Source: Gammaproteobacteria bacterium (GTDB lineage: Bacteria; Pseudomonadota; Gammaproteobacteria; Pseudomonadales; Halieaceae). Taken from it: 64,000 nt of DNA. Location: contig JAUICG010000015.1 of assembly GCA_030427485.1 (NCBI GenBank), positions 58,853 through 122,852 on the forward strand. The letters are read 5' to 3'. Below the pieces are notes generated by a model. The model saw only the letters and a program-made list of their open reading frames with translations. It ran no database searches and was not told the origin of the DNA. This document shows, one piece after another, positions 32,374 through 41,614 of this stretch (position 1 is its first letter; each line of letters starts with the position of its first letter). The position numbers were made by a program, and so were the translations under genes.

Positions 32374-33723
32374 TTAATCCGCAGCCAGGGGAATCGACAC
32401 ACTGACCAGCAGGCCGCCCTCCGGGCGGTTCGCCACGTGAATGTCTCCCCCGTGGCGGTGGGCAATCGCGCGGGTGATCGCAAGCCCCAGGCCCACGCCC
32501 CCGGTCTGGCGGTTGCGCGACGGCTCCCCGCGCTTGAAGGGCCGGAACATCTCCTCGACCTGGGCCGGATCGATACCGGGCCCGTTGTCGGCCACGGTCA
32601 CGATCGCCCTGCCCTCCTCCCGCCGCAGGGCGAGTCGCGCGCTGCCGCCGAAATTCAGCGCATTGTCCACCAGGTTCTGGAACAGGCGGTTGAGCTGCAC
32701 CTCGTCGCCCTCCACGATGACGGGCGCGTCCCCGGTGGAGACACGGACATCGTGCTGCATCGCCTGTTCTTCCTCCGCGATCGCGCGCAACACCGCGGCC
32801 AGGTCCACCGGCTGGTCGCCCTTCGTGTATCCGCCCGCGCGGGAGAACTCCAGCGTGGCCGTGATCATCGCGTTCATCTGCTCGATATCGCGCTGCACGC
32901 TCTCGCTGACCGCCTCGGAGGCGGCCTCGACGCGAAACGCGATACGCGACAGCGGCGTGCGCAGGTCGTGGGCGATCGCGGCGATCATCGCTTCGCGTTC
33001 GCGCAACTGCTCCTGGATGCGCACCTGCATCGCGTTCAGCGCGCGCGCCGCGATGCGCATCTCCCGCGGCCCCTGCTCCTGGAGCAACTGCGCCTGCTCG
33101 TCGCGGCCGATCGCATCGGCCGCGGTGGCGAAATCATGCATCGGTTTCGACAGGCGTCTGGCGAACAGCCACGCAAACGGCAGCAATACCGTCAGGCTGA
33201 GCAGCACCACACTGATCGGCACGCGAAATTTCCAGCTGTTCGCCCAGCGCGGTGGCGGCACCTGCGCGGTGCACCAGTAGCCCGGCCACTGCCGGGCGGC
33301 GACCAGTTCGCGCAGGAACACCGCCTCCTCCAGGCGCCCGGCCCGGCCGTCAATTTCGAGGTCGACCGGGCGATCGAGCTGGATATCGCTGCCCTCGGCC
33401 CAGGCCAGCCGAATTGTCGCATCGGGCACGCCGAGCACCTGCGCGAGCTGCGCATGCAGCAGCGCATCACTGCGCATATATCCCTTCAGAACCGGCGCCT
33501 GCGGACTGCGCGACAGCTCCAGTTTGCGCGTCTTTGCGAGATCGGGCACCAGGCTGTCGCAGGCGGGATCGGCCAGTTGTTGCGCGATACCGGACAGGGT
33601 AATGGCCTGCGCGTCGCGCGAGGGCAGCAACGCGAACGCAAAGAAGCTCACGAAGTGCGCCAGCACCAGCGCACCCACCAGTACCAGTAGCGTCTGCCGA
33701 AAAAGTGTCGATTCACCCCACAT
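32374..33723 (-). CDS. Sensor histidine kinase (EnvZ-like)
   Basis: A 449-aa membrane kinase. TM1 spans about residues 11-33, a periplasmic sensor domain about 34-168, TM2 about 169-189, then HAMP. The phospho-acceptor is His252 in AHDLRTPLSR; N box (VDNALNF), G1 (DNGPGID) and G2 (GGVGLGLAI) are intact. ATG at 33723 overlaps the response-regulator TGA by 1 nt; a GTG one codon earlier is an alternative. It closes a six-gene operon with a MacAB-type exporter, so it probably senses the exported compound or envelope stress and signals to the adjoining regulator. Confidence 0.94.
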   Translation of the reverse strand: MWGESTLFRQTLLVLVGALVLAHFVSFFAFALLPSRDAQAITLSGIAQQLADPACDSLVPDLAKTRKLELSRSPQAPVLKGYMRSDALLHAQLAQVLGVPDATIRLAWAEGSDIQLDRPVDLEIDGRAGRLEEAVFLRELVAARQWPGYWCTAQVPPPRWANSWKFRVPISVVLLSLTVLLPFAWLFARRLSKPMHDFATAADAIGRDEQAQLLQEQGPREMRIAARALNAMQVRIQEQLREREAMIAAIAHDLRTPLSRIAFRVEAASEAVSESVQRDIEQMNAMITATLEFSRAGGYTKGDQPVDLAAVLRAIAEEEQAMQHDVRVSTGDAPVIVEGDEVQLNRLFQNLVDNALNFGGSARLALRREEGRAIVTVADNGPGIDPAQVEEMFRPFKRGEPSRNRQTGGVGLGLAITRAIAHRHGGDIHVANRPEGGLLVSVSIPLAAD

Positions 33724-34403
33724 CACGGCTTCAGGGGCAAGGTGAAGGTGTAGCCTTCATTGCGCGCGGTGCGGATGGGCGCATCGCGGCCCAGCTTCTT
33801 GCGCAGGCGGCTGACGATGACATCTACCGAGCGATCGTAGACCGGGGCATCGGCCCCTTTGGTCAGGTCTATCAACTGGTCGCGCGTCAACAACTGTTGC
33901 GGATGATCGAGGAAGGCGGTGAGCACGCGGAATTCGGCGTCGGTCAGCGCGGTGGTTTCGCCAAGGCGGGTCAGTGTGCGCTGCACCTGGTCGAGCGTCC
34001 AGTTGCCGAAGCTGCGCACCGGCCCGCCGGGCGCGGATTCGTTGCGACGCAGCACCGCGCGCACGCGCGCCAGCAGCTCGCGCGGGTTGCAGGGTTTCGG
34101 GAGGTAGTCGTCGGCGCCCAGCTCCAGCCCGACGATACGGTCCGTATCGCTGCCGAGCGCGGACAGCATGATGATCGCCGGACGGTTCGGCCCGCCCAGG
34201 CGGCGCAGCACCGACAGCCCGTCCTCTTCCGGCATCATCAGGTCGAGCACGATGCAGTCGTAGTCGCCCTCTGCAAGACGGGCGTCCATTTCGCGGCTGT
34301 TCGCGGCGCCATGCACCTCGTAGCCGTTGGACGACAGATAGTCGCAGATCAGCCCGCGCAGGTCCGCGTCATCGTCAACCACCATCACCCTGGGCGTCGT
34401 CAT
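33723..34403 (-). CDS. OmpR/PhoB-family response regulator
   Basis: A 226-aa regulator: receiver domain with acidic pocket VVDDDAD, phospho-acceptor Asp54 (VLDLMMP), Ser/Thr switch near Ser81 and Lys103 (LPKP), then a C-terminal winged helix (about 130-226; DAEFRVLTAFLDHPQQLLTR and a DRSVDVIVSRLRKKL recognition helix). Its gene overlaps the ABC permease gene by 4 nt and the kinase gene by 1 nt, so the cognate pair is made with the transporter. The promoter of the whole operon at 39.2 kb is the obvious target. Confidence 0.95.
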   Translation of the reverse strand: MTTPRVMVVDDDADLRGLICDYLSSNGYEVHGAANSREMDARLAEGDYDCIVLDLMMPEEDGLSVLRRLGGPNRPAIIMLSALGSDTDRIVGLELGADDYLPKPCNPRELLARVRAVLRRNESAPGGPVRSFGNWTLDQVQRTLTRLGETTALTDAEFRVLTAFLDHPQQLLTRDQLIDLTKGADAPVYDRSVDVIVSRLRKKLGRDAPIRTARNEGYTFTLPLKP

Positions 34404-35605
34404 TCGTGCCTCAATGCTTCAATCGGGTTGAGCGAAGCGGCGCGCCTCGCCGGGAAGTAGCCGAACATTATCCCTATCAAGGCGGAGAAAAAGAAGGCCA
34501 GCGCGGCGACACCGACATCGAACGTAAACGGCAGGTCCACCGCCAGCGCGATGGCCGTGGTCGCGATAAACGACACCACCAGCCCGATAAGACCGCCGAT
34601 CGATGACAGCGTGATCGCCTCGATCAGGAATTGCATCAGCACCTCGCGGCGCACCGCGCCGATCGCGAGCCGGATACCGATTTCGCGGGTGCGCTCGGTG
34701 ACCGACACCAGCATGATGTTCATGATGCCGATGCCGCCCACGACCAGGCTCACCGCCGCCACCGCGCCGAGAAACATCGTCAGCGTGCGCGTGGTGCCGG
34801 ACAGGGTATCGGCGAGCTGCTTGGAATCGAAGATCATGAAGTCATCCTCCATGCCCGGGCGCAGGTGGCGTCGCTCGCGCAGCAGCGCGGTGATCTCATC
34901 GTCGATCCAGCCGCTGTCGAACTGCGCATCCACGGCCACCAGGATGGTCTGCACATCGCGGTTGCCGGTCAGGCGCCGCATCGCGGTTTTCAGCGGCATC
35001 ACGACCTGGTCGTCGGCATCCTGGCCGAACCCGCCCTGGCCGCGTTTTTCCAGCACACCGATGATCTGGCAGCTGATATCGCGCAGGCGCAGGCTCTTGC
35101 CCAGCGCCCCAGTGTTGCGGAACAGGTTGGAGCGCACGGTTTCACCGATGATGCAGACGGACTTGCCGGCCGCGAGTTCCTGCTCGCTGAACAACCGGCC
35201 CTCGGCCAGTCCCAGGTTGGAAGCCTCAAAATACGCATTGGTGGTGCCGGCCACCGAGGTGGACCAGTTCTGCGCCTCGAAAATGGCAGTGACCTGCGCG
35301 GACGCCTGCGGCGCGACGACGCGCAGGCCGGCAATCTGCGTGCGGATCGCCTCCACATCATCGAGGTCGAAGTACGCGGGGCGCGCGCCGCCACCGCGGC
35401 CGAAGCCCTGTCCGGGACGGATCGTGAGCAGGTTGCTGCCCAGGCTGGAGACCTGGTCCTGCACGGACTGGGTGGCGCCATTGCCCAGCGACACCATCGT
35501 GACGACGGAGGCCACGCCGATAATGATACCCAGCGTGGTCAGGAAGGAGCGCATCTTGTGCCGGCGGATCTCCTTGAACGCGAGCAACAGGCTAGTGCCG
35601 AACAT
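34400..35605 (-). CDS. MacB-type ABC transporter permease
   Basis: A 401-aa permease of the MacB/FtsX fold: TM1 near residues 20-42 (TLGIIIGVASVVTMVSL), a large periplasmic domain, then three C-terminal helices (MFLGAVAAVSLVVGGIGIMNIMLVSVTERTREIGI, here noted as the conserved SVTERTREIGIR junction). Unlike E. coli MacB, the ATPase is a separate protein encoded just upstream (14-nt overlap). Together with the adaptor and outer-membrane factor it would export substrates from the periplasm across the outer membrane: macrolides, lipopeptides, siderophores or toxins in known cases. Confidence 0.93.
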   Translation of the reverse strand: MFGTSLLLAFKEIRRHKMRSFLTTLGIIIGVASVVTMVSLGNGATQSVQDQVSSLGSNLLTIRPGQGFGRGGGARPAYFDLDDVEAIRTQIAGLRVVAPQASAQVTAIFEAQNWSTSVAGTTNAYFEASNLGLAEGRLFSEQELAAGKSVCIIGETVRSNLFRNTGALGKSLRLRDISCQIIGVLEKRGQGGFGQDADDQVVMPLKTAMRRLTGNRDVQTILVAVDAQFDSGWIDDEITALLRERRHLRPGMEDDFMIFDSKQLADTLSGTTRTLTMFLGAVAAVSLVVGGIGIMNIMLVSVTERTREIGIRLAIGAVRREVLMQFLIEAITLSSIGGLIGLVVSFIATTAIALAVDLPFTFDVGVAALAFFFSALIGIMFGYFPARRAASLNPIEALRHE

Positions 35606-36302
35606 CGCTGCTCACCTCCCGCCGCTCGGTGGCCATCACGAGGCCGTCCCTGAAGCGCACGATGCTGCGCGCATACTCGGCCATGTCCGGCTCGTGGGTC
35701 ACCATCACGATACTGATACCGCCATCGCGGTTCAGCTCGGACAGCAGCTCCATGATTTCCACACTGCGCTCGCTGTCGAGATTACCGGTGGGTTCGTCCG
35801 CGAGCAGTATCTGGGGCGCGGTCACCAGCGCCCGCGCGATCGCCACGCGCTGTTGCTGGCCGCCGGACAACTCCGCCGGCGTATGGTGCGCCCAGCTGGT
35901 CAATCCCACGCGGTCCAGCGCCGCCAGCGCCGCCCTGCGCCGCCCGGCGCGGGCTTCGCCCCGGTACAACAGCGGCAGTTCGACGTTTTCCAGCGCACTG
36001 GTGCGCGCCAGCAGATTGAAACCCTGGAACACGAAGCCGATATAGCGCCGCCGCAGCAGCGCGCGCTGATCCTGGCTGAAGCCTTCCACCGCGTGGCCGA
36101 GGAAGCGGTAACTACCCTCAGTGGGTATATCGAGGCAACCGAGTATGTTCATCATTGTCGACTTACCGGAGCCGGAAGATCCCATCACCGCGATGAAATC
36201 GCCGTGCGCCACATCAAAATCCACACCGCGCAGCGCCCTGAACGCGTTCGGCCCCGCGCCGAAAACCTTGGTCAGGCCGCGCACTTCAATCAGCGGCGTC
36301 AC
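35592..36302 (-). CDS. ABC transporter ATP-binding protein (MacB/LolD type)
   Basis: A 236-aa ABC ATPase. Walker A is GSSGSGKST (41-49), Q-loop Gln93, signature LSGGQ (145-149), Walker B ILLADEP (165-171, Glu170) and the switch His203 in VTHEPD. The VFQGFNLLAR segment is typical of the MacB/LolD/FtsE branch, which couples ATP hydrolysis to mechanical work on a periplasmic complex. It overlaps the adaptor gene by 4 nt and the permease gene by 14 nt. Confidence 0.96.
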   Translation of the reverse strand: MTPLIEVRGLTKVFGAGPNAFRALRGVDFDVAHGDFIAVMGSSGSGKSTMMNILGCLDIPTEGSYRFLGHAVEGFSQDQRALLRRRYIGFVFQGFNLLARTSALENVELPLLYRGEARAGRRRAALAALDRVGLTSWAHHTPAELSGGQQQRVAIARALVTAPQILLADEPTGNLDSERSVEIMELLSELNRDGGISIVMVTHEPDMAEYARSIVRFRDGLVMATERREVSSDVRH

Positions 36303-37603
36303 GGTGCGGGCGCCAGTGTGCCGGTGACGATCTGCAGGCCCTGCGCGAGCGCGTCACCGGTCACGATCGTACGCGCGCCATCCGTATTGCCAACCACGAC
36401 TTCCACGGGATCGAGCGTGCCGTCCGCACCCAGCGCGTACAGGGTCTGGCGCGCGCCCCGGCCGATCGTCACCTGCTGCTCGTTGGCGCCCCGCGGCCCC
36501 TTGAAGATCGAGAAACCCGTCGCGGTCTCCGACTGCTCGGGCGGCTGGAAGCGCAGCGCCGCATTCGGCACGGTGAACACATCCTTCTCCTCGCTGGTGA
36601 GGATACTGGCCGTCGCCGTCATGCCGGGCCGCAGCGCGAGGTCGCTGTTGTCCACGCTGAGCACCGTACCGTAGGAGATCACGGTGGAGGTAGCGCTCGC
36701 TGCGGCAGCGCTGGCGTCCGTGCTGGAGTTGGAGCCGACATTCACGCGCGTGATCACCGCCTGGAATGTTTTCCCCGGGTAGGCATCGACGGTGAACGTG
36801 GTCGGCTGCCCGACCGCGACCTGGCCGACGTCGGCCTCATCGACTTTCACTTCCAGCTTCATCGCGGCCAGGTCCTCGGCGATGACGAACAGCGTCGGGG
36901 TATTGAACGACGCGGCCACCGTCTGCCCCGGCTCCACCTGCCGCGACAGGATCACACCGTCCACGGGCGAGCGGATCGTCGCCTTGGCGAGGTTGGTGCG
37001 GTCGGTGGACAACTGCGCTTCGGCCGCGGTGACCGACGCTTTCGCGGCGGCGATGTTGGCCGCGGCGCTCTTCGATTCAGCGCGCGCGGCGTCGAGTTCC
37101 GCCAACGACGGCACCTTGCCGCCGGACAGGCGGTGGATCTCCTCGAAACGGGCCAGCGAGGCGCGTGACAGCTCACCCGCGGCCTCGGCCTGCAGCACGC
37201 TCGCCCTGGCCTGCTCCAGCGCCGCCTCGCTGCGCAGGATCGCATCGTTCAGTTTTTCCGGGTCGATCTGCGCCAGCGCCTGGTCCTTTTCAACCCTATC
37301 ATTGATATCAACGAAAACGCCGTCGATCAGCCCCGACAGTTCCGAGCCGACGGACACCTCGTTGGTCGGTTCCAGATTACCGGTGGCCGTCACATGCACG
37401 GTCATGTCATCGCGCTGCAGCTCAACGGTCGCGTACTGCGGCACCGCCGCCGCGCCGGAGAATACGCGCGACAGGACCAGCAGCACGAGCACGGCCGCCG
37501 CCCCGGCAAGACCCCAGCGCTTCAGTTTCGACTGTGCGCGCGCCGGCGGGAGTCCGAGGAATTCCTCGACGCCCTGGGAGGGTATATTAGCTTCTGCATT
37601 CAT
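36299..37603 (-). CDS. MacA-like periplasmic adaptor (HlyD/RND-MFP family)
   Basis: A 434-aa membrane-fusion protein: a cytoplasmic tail, one membrane helix (AAAVLVLLVLSRVFS), a lipoyl half (GNLEPTNEVSVGSELSGL), a long coiled-coil hairpin (about 100-200; SEAALEQARASVLQAEAAGE), the second lipoyl half (TIRSPVDGVILSRQVEPGQ) and a beta-barrel domain. ATG at 37603 has AAGGA upstream, so the 12 extra codons of the longer frame are rejected. It links the ABC permease to the outer-membrane factor encoded 32 nt upstream. Confidence 0.93.
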   Translation of the reverse strand: MNAEANIPSQGVEEFLGLPPARAQSKLKRWGLAGAAAVLVLLVLSRVFSGAAAVPQYATVELQRDDMTVHVTATGNLEPTNEVSVGSELSGLIDGVFVDINDRVEKDQALAQIDPEKLNDAILRSEAALEQARASVLQAEAAGELSRASLARFEEIHRLSGGKVPSLAELDAARAESKSAAANIAAAKASVTAAEAQLSTDRTNLAKATIRSPVDGVILSRQVEPGQTVAASFNTPTLFVIAEDLAAMKLEVKVDEADVGQVAVGQPTTFTVDAYPGKTFQAVITRVNVGSNSSTDASAAAASATSTVISYGTVLSVDNSDLALRPGMTATASILTSEEKDVFTVPNAALRFQPPEQSETATGFSIFKGPRGANEQQVTIGRGARQTLYALGADGTLDPVEVVVGNTDGARTIVTGDALAQGLQIVTGTLAPAP

Positions 37604-37635
37604 TTTCACATTTCCTTGGGTCACGGGCTGAGGAC

Positions 37636-39120
37636 TCACAGGCTCGCACTGTCGGGCCAGCCGCCGCCCAGTGCCTTGAACAGTTGTATTGCCGCAGTGG
37701 ATCGCGCCGCGCTCGCCGACGCCCGGCTGTCCTGCACGGTCAGCACACTGCGCTGCGTATCGAGCAGGGTCTGGAAATCGACGGCGCCACCACGGTAGCG
37801 AATCTCCGCCAGATCCAGGCTGGCCAGTGCGGACTCCTCCGCTTCCATCAGCGCCGCCTCGCGTTCGCGCGCGGTGTTCGCGGACACCAGCGCACCCTCC
37901 ACGTCCAGCAGTGCGGTGAGTACGGTGTTGCGGTAATTGGCGAGTGCGGTATCGGCGCTCCCCTTCTGCTGTTCGATGCGGGCGCGGATCTGGCCGCCCT
38001 GGAAGATGGGTGCCGTGACGCCGGCAACCAGGTTACCGAGTGACGCGTTGAACAGGTCGCCGAACGAGTCACTGGAAGTATTGATCGAGCCGCTCAGGCG
38101 CAGCGCCGGGTACAGGTCCGCCTGTGCGACTCCGATGCGGATTACCTCCGCCTCCAGCGTCCACTGCGCATTCTGCACATCGGGCCGCCGCTGCAGCAGT
38201 TCGGCGGGCAGGCCCACTCCGATGATTTCCGGCGGCGCCGGCAGCGGCGCGGCGGCGGACAACAGCGCACTGCTGGTCCCGGGCGGCCTGCCGCTCAGCA
38301 CGTCGATCTGCTGGATCGAGGTGGCGATGGTCTGTCTGAGCAGGGGCAGCGCGGCCGTGGTCTGGCCCACCGCCGTACGCGCCTGTTCGACATCCAGTTC
38401 ATTGCCCAGGCCCGCCTGGTTGCGCCACTCGGCGATGCGCAGGTTTTCACGCTGGATGTCGAGGTTGGCTTCGGCGAGCGTCAGCCGCGCCTGGGCGTCG
38501 CGCAGGTTCACGTAGTTCAGCGCGACATCCGCTGTAATCACCCGCTGCACGTCGTACAGGCTGGCCTCGCTGCCGCGGGCGCTGGCGCGGGCGGCCTCCG
38601 CAGTGCCGCGCAGTTTACCGAAGATGTCGGCCTCCCAGGCCGCATCGATACCCACGCTGTAGGTCTCGCCGTCGATGAAGACGCCGTCGACGATCTCCTC
38701 GCGGGACAGGCCGTCGATCGTCTCCTGGTGCGAGGCGCTGCCGTTGGCGTTCACGCCCGGCAGGCGGGCGCCTTCTGCGGCGGCCAGTGTGGCGCGCGCG
38801 GAGCGCAGGCGGCCCTGCGCGGCGGCGATGTTGTTGTTCGCCGCCAGCGCCTGCTCGACCAGGCTGGTCAGTGTGTCGTCGCCAAACTGTGACCACCAGG
38901 TGCGCAGTGCTGTTTCTTCGACCGGCGCCGGCGCCGCCCCCTGCCAGGCGGCGGGTACCACTGCGGCCTGGGCGCCGGCCACCACCTCGTCCGGCTTCGG
39001 CCCGGTGGCGCAGGCGCTGAGCAGCCCGAGCACGGCCGCCGCGCAACACGCGCGCAGTGCGCCGCGCGACCAGCGGTTATCAGCAGGGTGCATCAATGCG
39101 TGGGGAACAGGATTCGACAT
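37636..39120 (-). CDS. Outer-membrane efflux lipoprotein (NodT/OprM family)
   Basis: A 494-aa outer-membrane factor. The N-terminal signal ends in a lipobox (LLSAC, Cys about residue 37), followed by two repeats of the OEP fold: LVEQALAANNNIAAAQGRLRSA early, and LDLAEIRYRGGAVDFQTLLDTQRSVL near the end. It would form the trimeric tunnel of the exporter. A shorter start at Met10 is possible and still leaves a signal peptide. It is the first gene of the six-gene operon, an order in which the tunnel precedes the pump. Confidence 0.94.
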   Translation of the reverse strand: MSNPVPHALMHPADNRWSRGALRACCAAAVLGLLSACATGPKPDEVVAGAQAAVVPAAWQGAAPAPVEETALRTWWSQFGDDTLTSLVEQALAANNNIAAAQGRLRSARATLAAAEGARLPGVNANGSASHQETIDGLSREEIVDGVFIDGETYSVGIDAAWEADIFGKLRGTAEAARASARGSEASLYDVQRVITADVALNYVNLRDAQARLTLAEANLDIQRENLRIAEWRNQAGLGNELDVEQARTAVGQTTAALPLLRQTIATSIQQIDVLSGRPPGTSSALLSAAAPLPAPPEIIGVGLPAELLQRRPDVQNAQWTLEAEVIRIGVAQADLYPALRLSGSINTSSDSFGDLFNASLGNLVAGVTAPIFQGGQIRARIEQQKGSADTALANYRNTVLTALLDVEGALVSANTAREREAALMEAEESALASLDLAEIRYRGGAVDFQTLLDTQRSVLTVQDSRASASAARSTAAIQLFKALGGGWPDSASL

Positions 39121-39189
39121 GCTGTGCAGTGGCCTCGTTTGCCCGGTCTACGCGGCGCGCGCGGCGCCGCAGTCATTTCATTGGGCACA

Positions 39190-39254
39190 TTTATACCGTT
39201 CCCGTGCGTCTGTAAAATTTCAACGCGGAAATATTGGCGGTGTAATTTTGGCGG
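39190..39254 (-). promoter_or_regulatory. Putative promoter of the exporter operon with upstream direct repeats
   Basis: On the minus strand TTTACA (39216-39211), 15 nt, TATAAA (39195-39190) could be a promoter about 70 nt before the efflux lipoprotein gene. Just upstream two copies of an 11-nt repeat (AATATTGGCGG at 39230-39240, AATTTTGGCGG at 39244-39254) lie 14 bp apart. These may bind the operon-encoded response regulator. Spacer length is short of the optimum, so confidence is low. Confidence 0.35.
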
Positions 39255-39359
39255 GTTTGAAATGTCGGACGCGGCAGCGGTGTCTCGCACGACCGCCATT
39301 GCAGTGGATGGAGACTGCCCGAGGCGCGGAGCGTACGCCAGAGGCCGACGGCCCCGGCG

Positions 39360-39872
39360 CTAACCGGAGGGCGGCACCGCGCGCTGCCACGCCTCGCGGT
39401 TCGCGCGGCAGGTTTCCTCGGCCTTCTGCCACCAGGCCGCGTTGTGCGAGAGGTTGACGAAGTTGAATGTCGGCTCGTGGCGCACCTCCAACACCTCCAC
39501 GCCCCGGGGACCGGGGGTATAGGTGTAGGCGACGTCGGCGGGCACGAAAAAACAGTCCTTCGGACCCAGTTCTTCGGTGCCCAGGCGCAGGCTGCCGGCG
39601 ACGATATAGTACATGCAGTCTGAATTATGCGTGTGTCGCATCAACGGATACTCCGTTTTCAGCCAGGCGTGCGTCAGGCTGAAACCGGGCATGTCCACCA
39701 GCACGGTGATCTTCTCGCCCTCCAGGTAGCCCGCCTCGACCAGCTTGCCGACCCCGGCCATCTGCTTTTCCGACATCGGTTCCACCGTCATGCAGCCGGC
39801 TTCCACCAGTCCCGGCGCATCCGCCGCGCGAAAAATCTGCATCTGTCGTTTTTTCTCTGTTTGCTCTGTCAT
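39360..39872 (-). CDS. Cupin-domain protein
   Basis: A 170-aa single cupin. The two cupin motifs are approximated by MRHTHNSDCMYYIVAGSL (metal-binding His, Glu position changed to Asp) and FVPADVAYTYTPGPRGVEVL. It may bind a metal and act as a small dioxygenase or isomerase, or bind a ligand. It follows two PhyH-type dioxygenase genes on the same strand (43 nt after the second), so a shared pathway is likely. No specific substrate can be read. Confidence 0.85.
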   Translation of the reverse strand: MTEQTEKKRQMQIFRAADAPGLVEAGCMTVEPMSEKQMAGVGKLVEAGYLEGEKITVLVDMPGFSLTHAWLKTEYPLMRHTHNSDCMYYIVAGSLRLGTEELGPKDCFFVPADVAYTYTPGPRGVEVLEVRHEPTFNFVNLSHNAAWWQKAEETCRANREAWQRAVPPSG

Positions 39873-39915
39873 AAGCGCCTCGCTGGTCTTCGTCGAGAAA
39901 GTATTCAGGAATTGT

Positions 39916-40701
39916 TCAGGGGTTGTTCTGTAGCCGCGTCAGGCCGGCGCCCATGCGTACATTCGCCATCGGCGTGATGCCCATCAGTCTCTTCGTGACA
40001 TCGTCCAGCCCGGCCTGCACTTCGGGCGGAAGACAGCACGCCCAGTTCACCTGCGGCCGGATGAAGTCGGCGCTGTAGTATGCGAACATCATGCGCCGCT
40101 GGCGGTCCGTGGAAACATTCCTGCCCGAGGTGTGCCAGAGCCGCCCCTCCATCGCGACGAAGGAACCGGCCGGCGCCGCGAAGGGCAGCGTCCGGTCCAT
40201 CGCATCGCCAGGCAGTTCGTCCGCGCAGCGAAAGTGGTGGCTGCCCGGCAGGTAGCGCGTCGCGCCGTTAGTTTCGTCGATATCGTCCAGACACCAGATC
40301 ACGTTCATCGCCCAGGGATGCAGCCACGGCGGCGGCACCACGAGGGCCTGGTCCGAGTGCAGGTTCATCGAACCAGAGCCGGGCAGCGCGATATTCGCGG
40401 TGAAATTGGAGATGATGAAATGCTCGCCGATGGCAGCCTCTACCGCCTCCAGCGCAGCCGGCCATGTCAACAGTTCGACGAACACCGGGTCGATCGCCGG
40501 CAGGTTGTTCACCCGTATGTTGGCGTCGTTGGGATCGAGCGTGGCGATATGGGTGGTGCCCAGCAGTTCCCGCGTGAAGGCGACCCCGCGGTCGAGGCCC
40601 GCACGGGCCCGCGCCAGTTCCTGTGGACTGAGCACGCCGGGGACGACACAGAAGCCGTGCTCTGCGATCTGTGCCCGGATCTCGTCGCAATTCATGGTCA
40701 T
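39916..40701 (-). CDS. Phytanoyl-CoA dioxygenase (PhyH)-family protein
   Basis: A 261-aa Fe(II)/2-oxoglutarate dioxygenase. Iron ligands are His115-x-Asp117 (NLHSDQAL) and probably His190 (RLWHTSG); a following Arg-rich stretch can bind 2-oxoglutarate. The C-terminal region after residue 230 is variable in this family. It starts 30 nt after the stop of the related gene upstream, with which it shares the LPGSH/VPGSH and RLWH blocks. It should hydroxylate a lipid-like or secondary metabolite substrate; bacterial PhyH proteins are too diverse to name one. Confidence 0.9.
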   Translation of the reverse strand: MTMNCDEIRAQIAEHGFCVVPGVLSPQELARARAGLDRGVAFTRELLGTTHIATLDPNDANIRVNNLPAIDPVFVELLTWPAALEAVEAAIGEHFIISNFTANIALPGSGSMNLHSDQALVVPPPWLHPWAMNVIWCLDDIDETNGATRYLPGSHHFRCADELPGDAMDRTLPFAAPAGSFVAMEGRLWHTSGRNVSTDRQRRMMFAYYSADFIRPQVNWACCLPPEVQAGLDDVTKRLMGITPMANVRMGAGLTRLQNNP

Positions 40702-40731
40702 AGCCTGCCCTCGATCTCGCGCATCTGCCGG

Positions 40732-41565
40732 TCAGTCGGGAGAGCGGCCGTTGACCAGCCCGAATCCCTGCGTCTTGTAGCCGAGCAGCGTCAGCATTTC
40801 CTCGGACGCGAACTGCCGTACTTCCGGCTTCAGCGCGAGAAACCAGTTCTCCTGCGTCCGCACGTAGGTTTTCGTATACCAGCCGAAAATGCCCGCGCGG
40901 GTCTGGCCGGCGGTGGTGTTGGCGCCGGTCTTGTGCCACAGGCGGCTCTCGAACACGATCGCGGAACCCGCCGGCGCGACAAGCGCCACCGTGCCTGAGT
41001 CGTACTCGTCCGCGCGCACGGCGCGATTTAACTTGTGGCTACCAGGGACCACGCGGGTGGCGCCGTTGTCCTCGGTAAAATCGTCTATCGCCCAGGCGAC
41101 GTTGAGCCCCTGCGGGCCGGCGACGGGCCACGGCTCCTGCAGGAACATCTGGTCGGCGTGCAGGTAGCCGCCGGCACAACCCGGGCCGCAGATATTCGCC
41201 GACAGGTTGCCGAGCAACGCCGGCCACCCTATCACCTCGCGTATGTAGGCCAGCGCGAGGGGGTGGGCGGCGAGGTCCTCGAACAACGGGTCGCGGCTCA
41301 GCACGTTCCAGATGCGCTGGTTGCTCTCTTTCTCACCGATGTCCAGCGCGAAGGTCTCTATTTCACGCCGGCGCGCGCGATCGGAATCCGCCGCGCGATA
41401 CAGCGCGTCGCGGGTGCGTTTCAGGGTATCGCCCACCAGTACCTCGGGCACCACGGTAAACCCGTGCTCCGCCAGGTCGGACAGCCGGTCGATGAAGTCG
41501 CCCGGACTGGTGGATGAATCACTGTTGGTTTGTCGCACTGTGGAAAACCGGTTCGGGGTTGGCAT
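40732..41565 (-). CDS. Phytanoyl-CoA dioxygenase (PhyH)-family protein
   Basis: A 277-aa PhyH-type dioxygenase with His136-x-Asp138 (YLHADQMF) and His211 (RLWHKTG). It is paralogous to the protein encoded directly downstream, but longer at its N-terminus, where a Ser/Thr-rich stretch (STVRQTNSDSSTS) precedes the fold. Its start at 41565 faces a TetR gene across 135 nt containing a dyad. The pair plus cupin look like an operon of non-haem iron enzymes controlled by that TetR protein. Confidence 0.9.
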   Translation of the reverse strand: MPTPNRFSTVRQTNSDSSTSPGDFIDRLSDLAEHGFTVVPEVLVGDTLKRTRDALYRAADSDRARRREIETFALDIGEKESNQRIWNVLSRDPLFEDLAAHPLALAYIREVIGWPALLGNLSANICGPGCAGGYLHADQMFLQEPWPVAGPQGLNVAWAIDDFTEDNGATRVVPGSHKLNRAVRADEYDSGTVALVAPAGSAIVFESRLWHKTGANTTAGQTRAGIFGWYTKTYVRTQENWFLALKPEVRQFASEEMLTLLGYKTQGFGLVNGRSPD

Positions 41566-41614
41566 CTAAATACAGATTGTATGTAGAATAGACCGGCAAT
41601 CGGCGGATTGCAAT

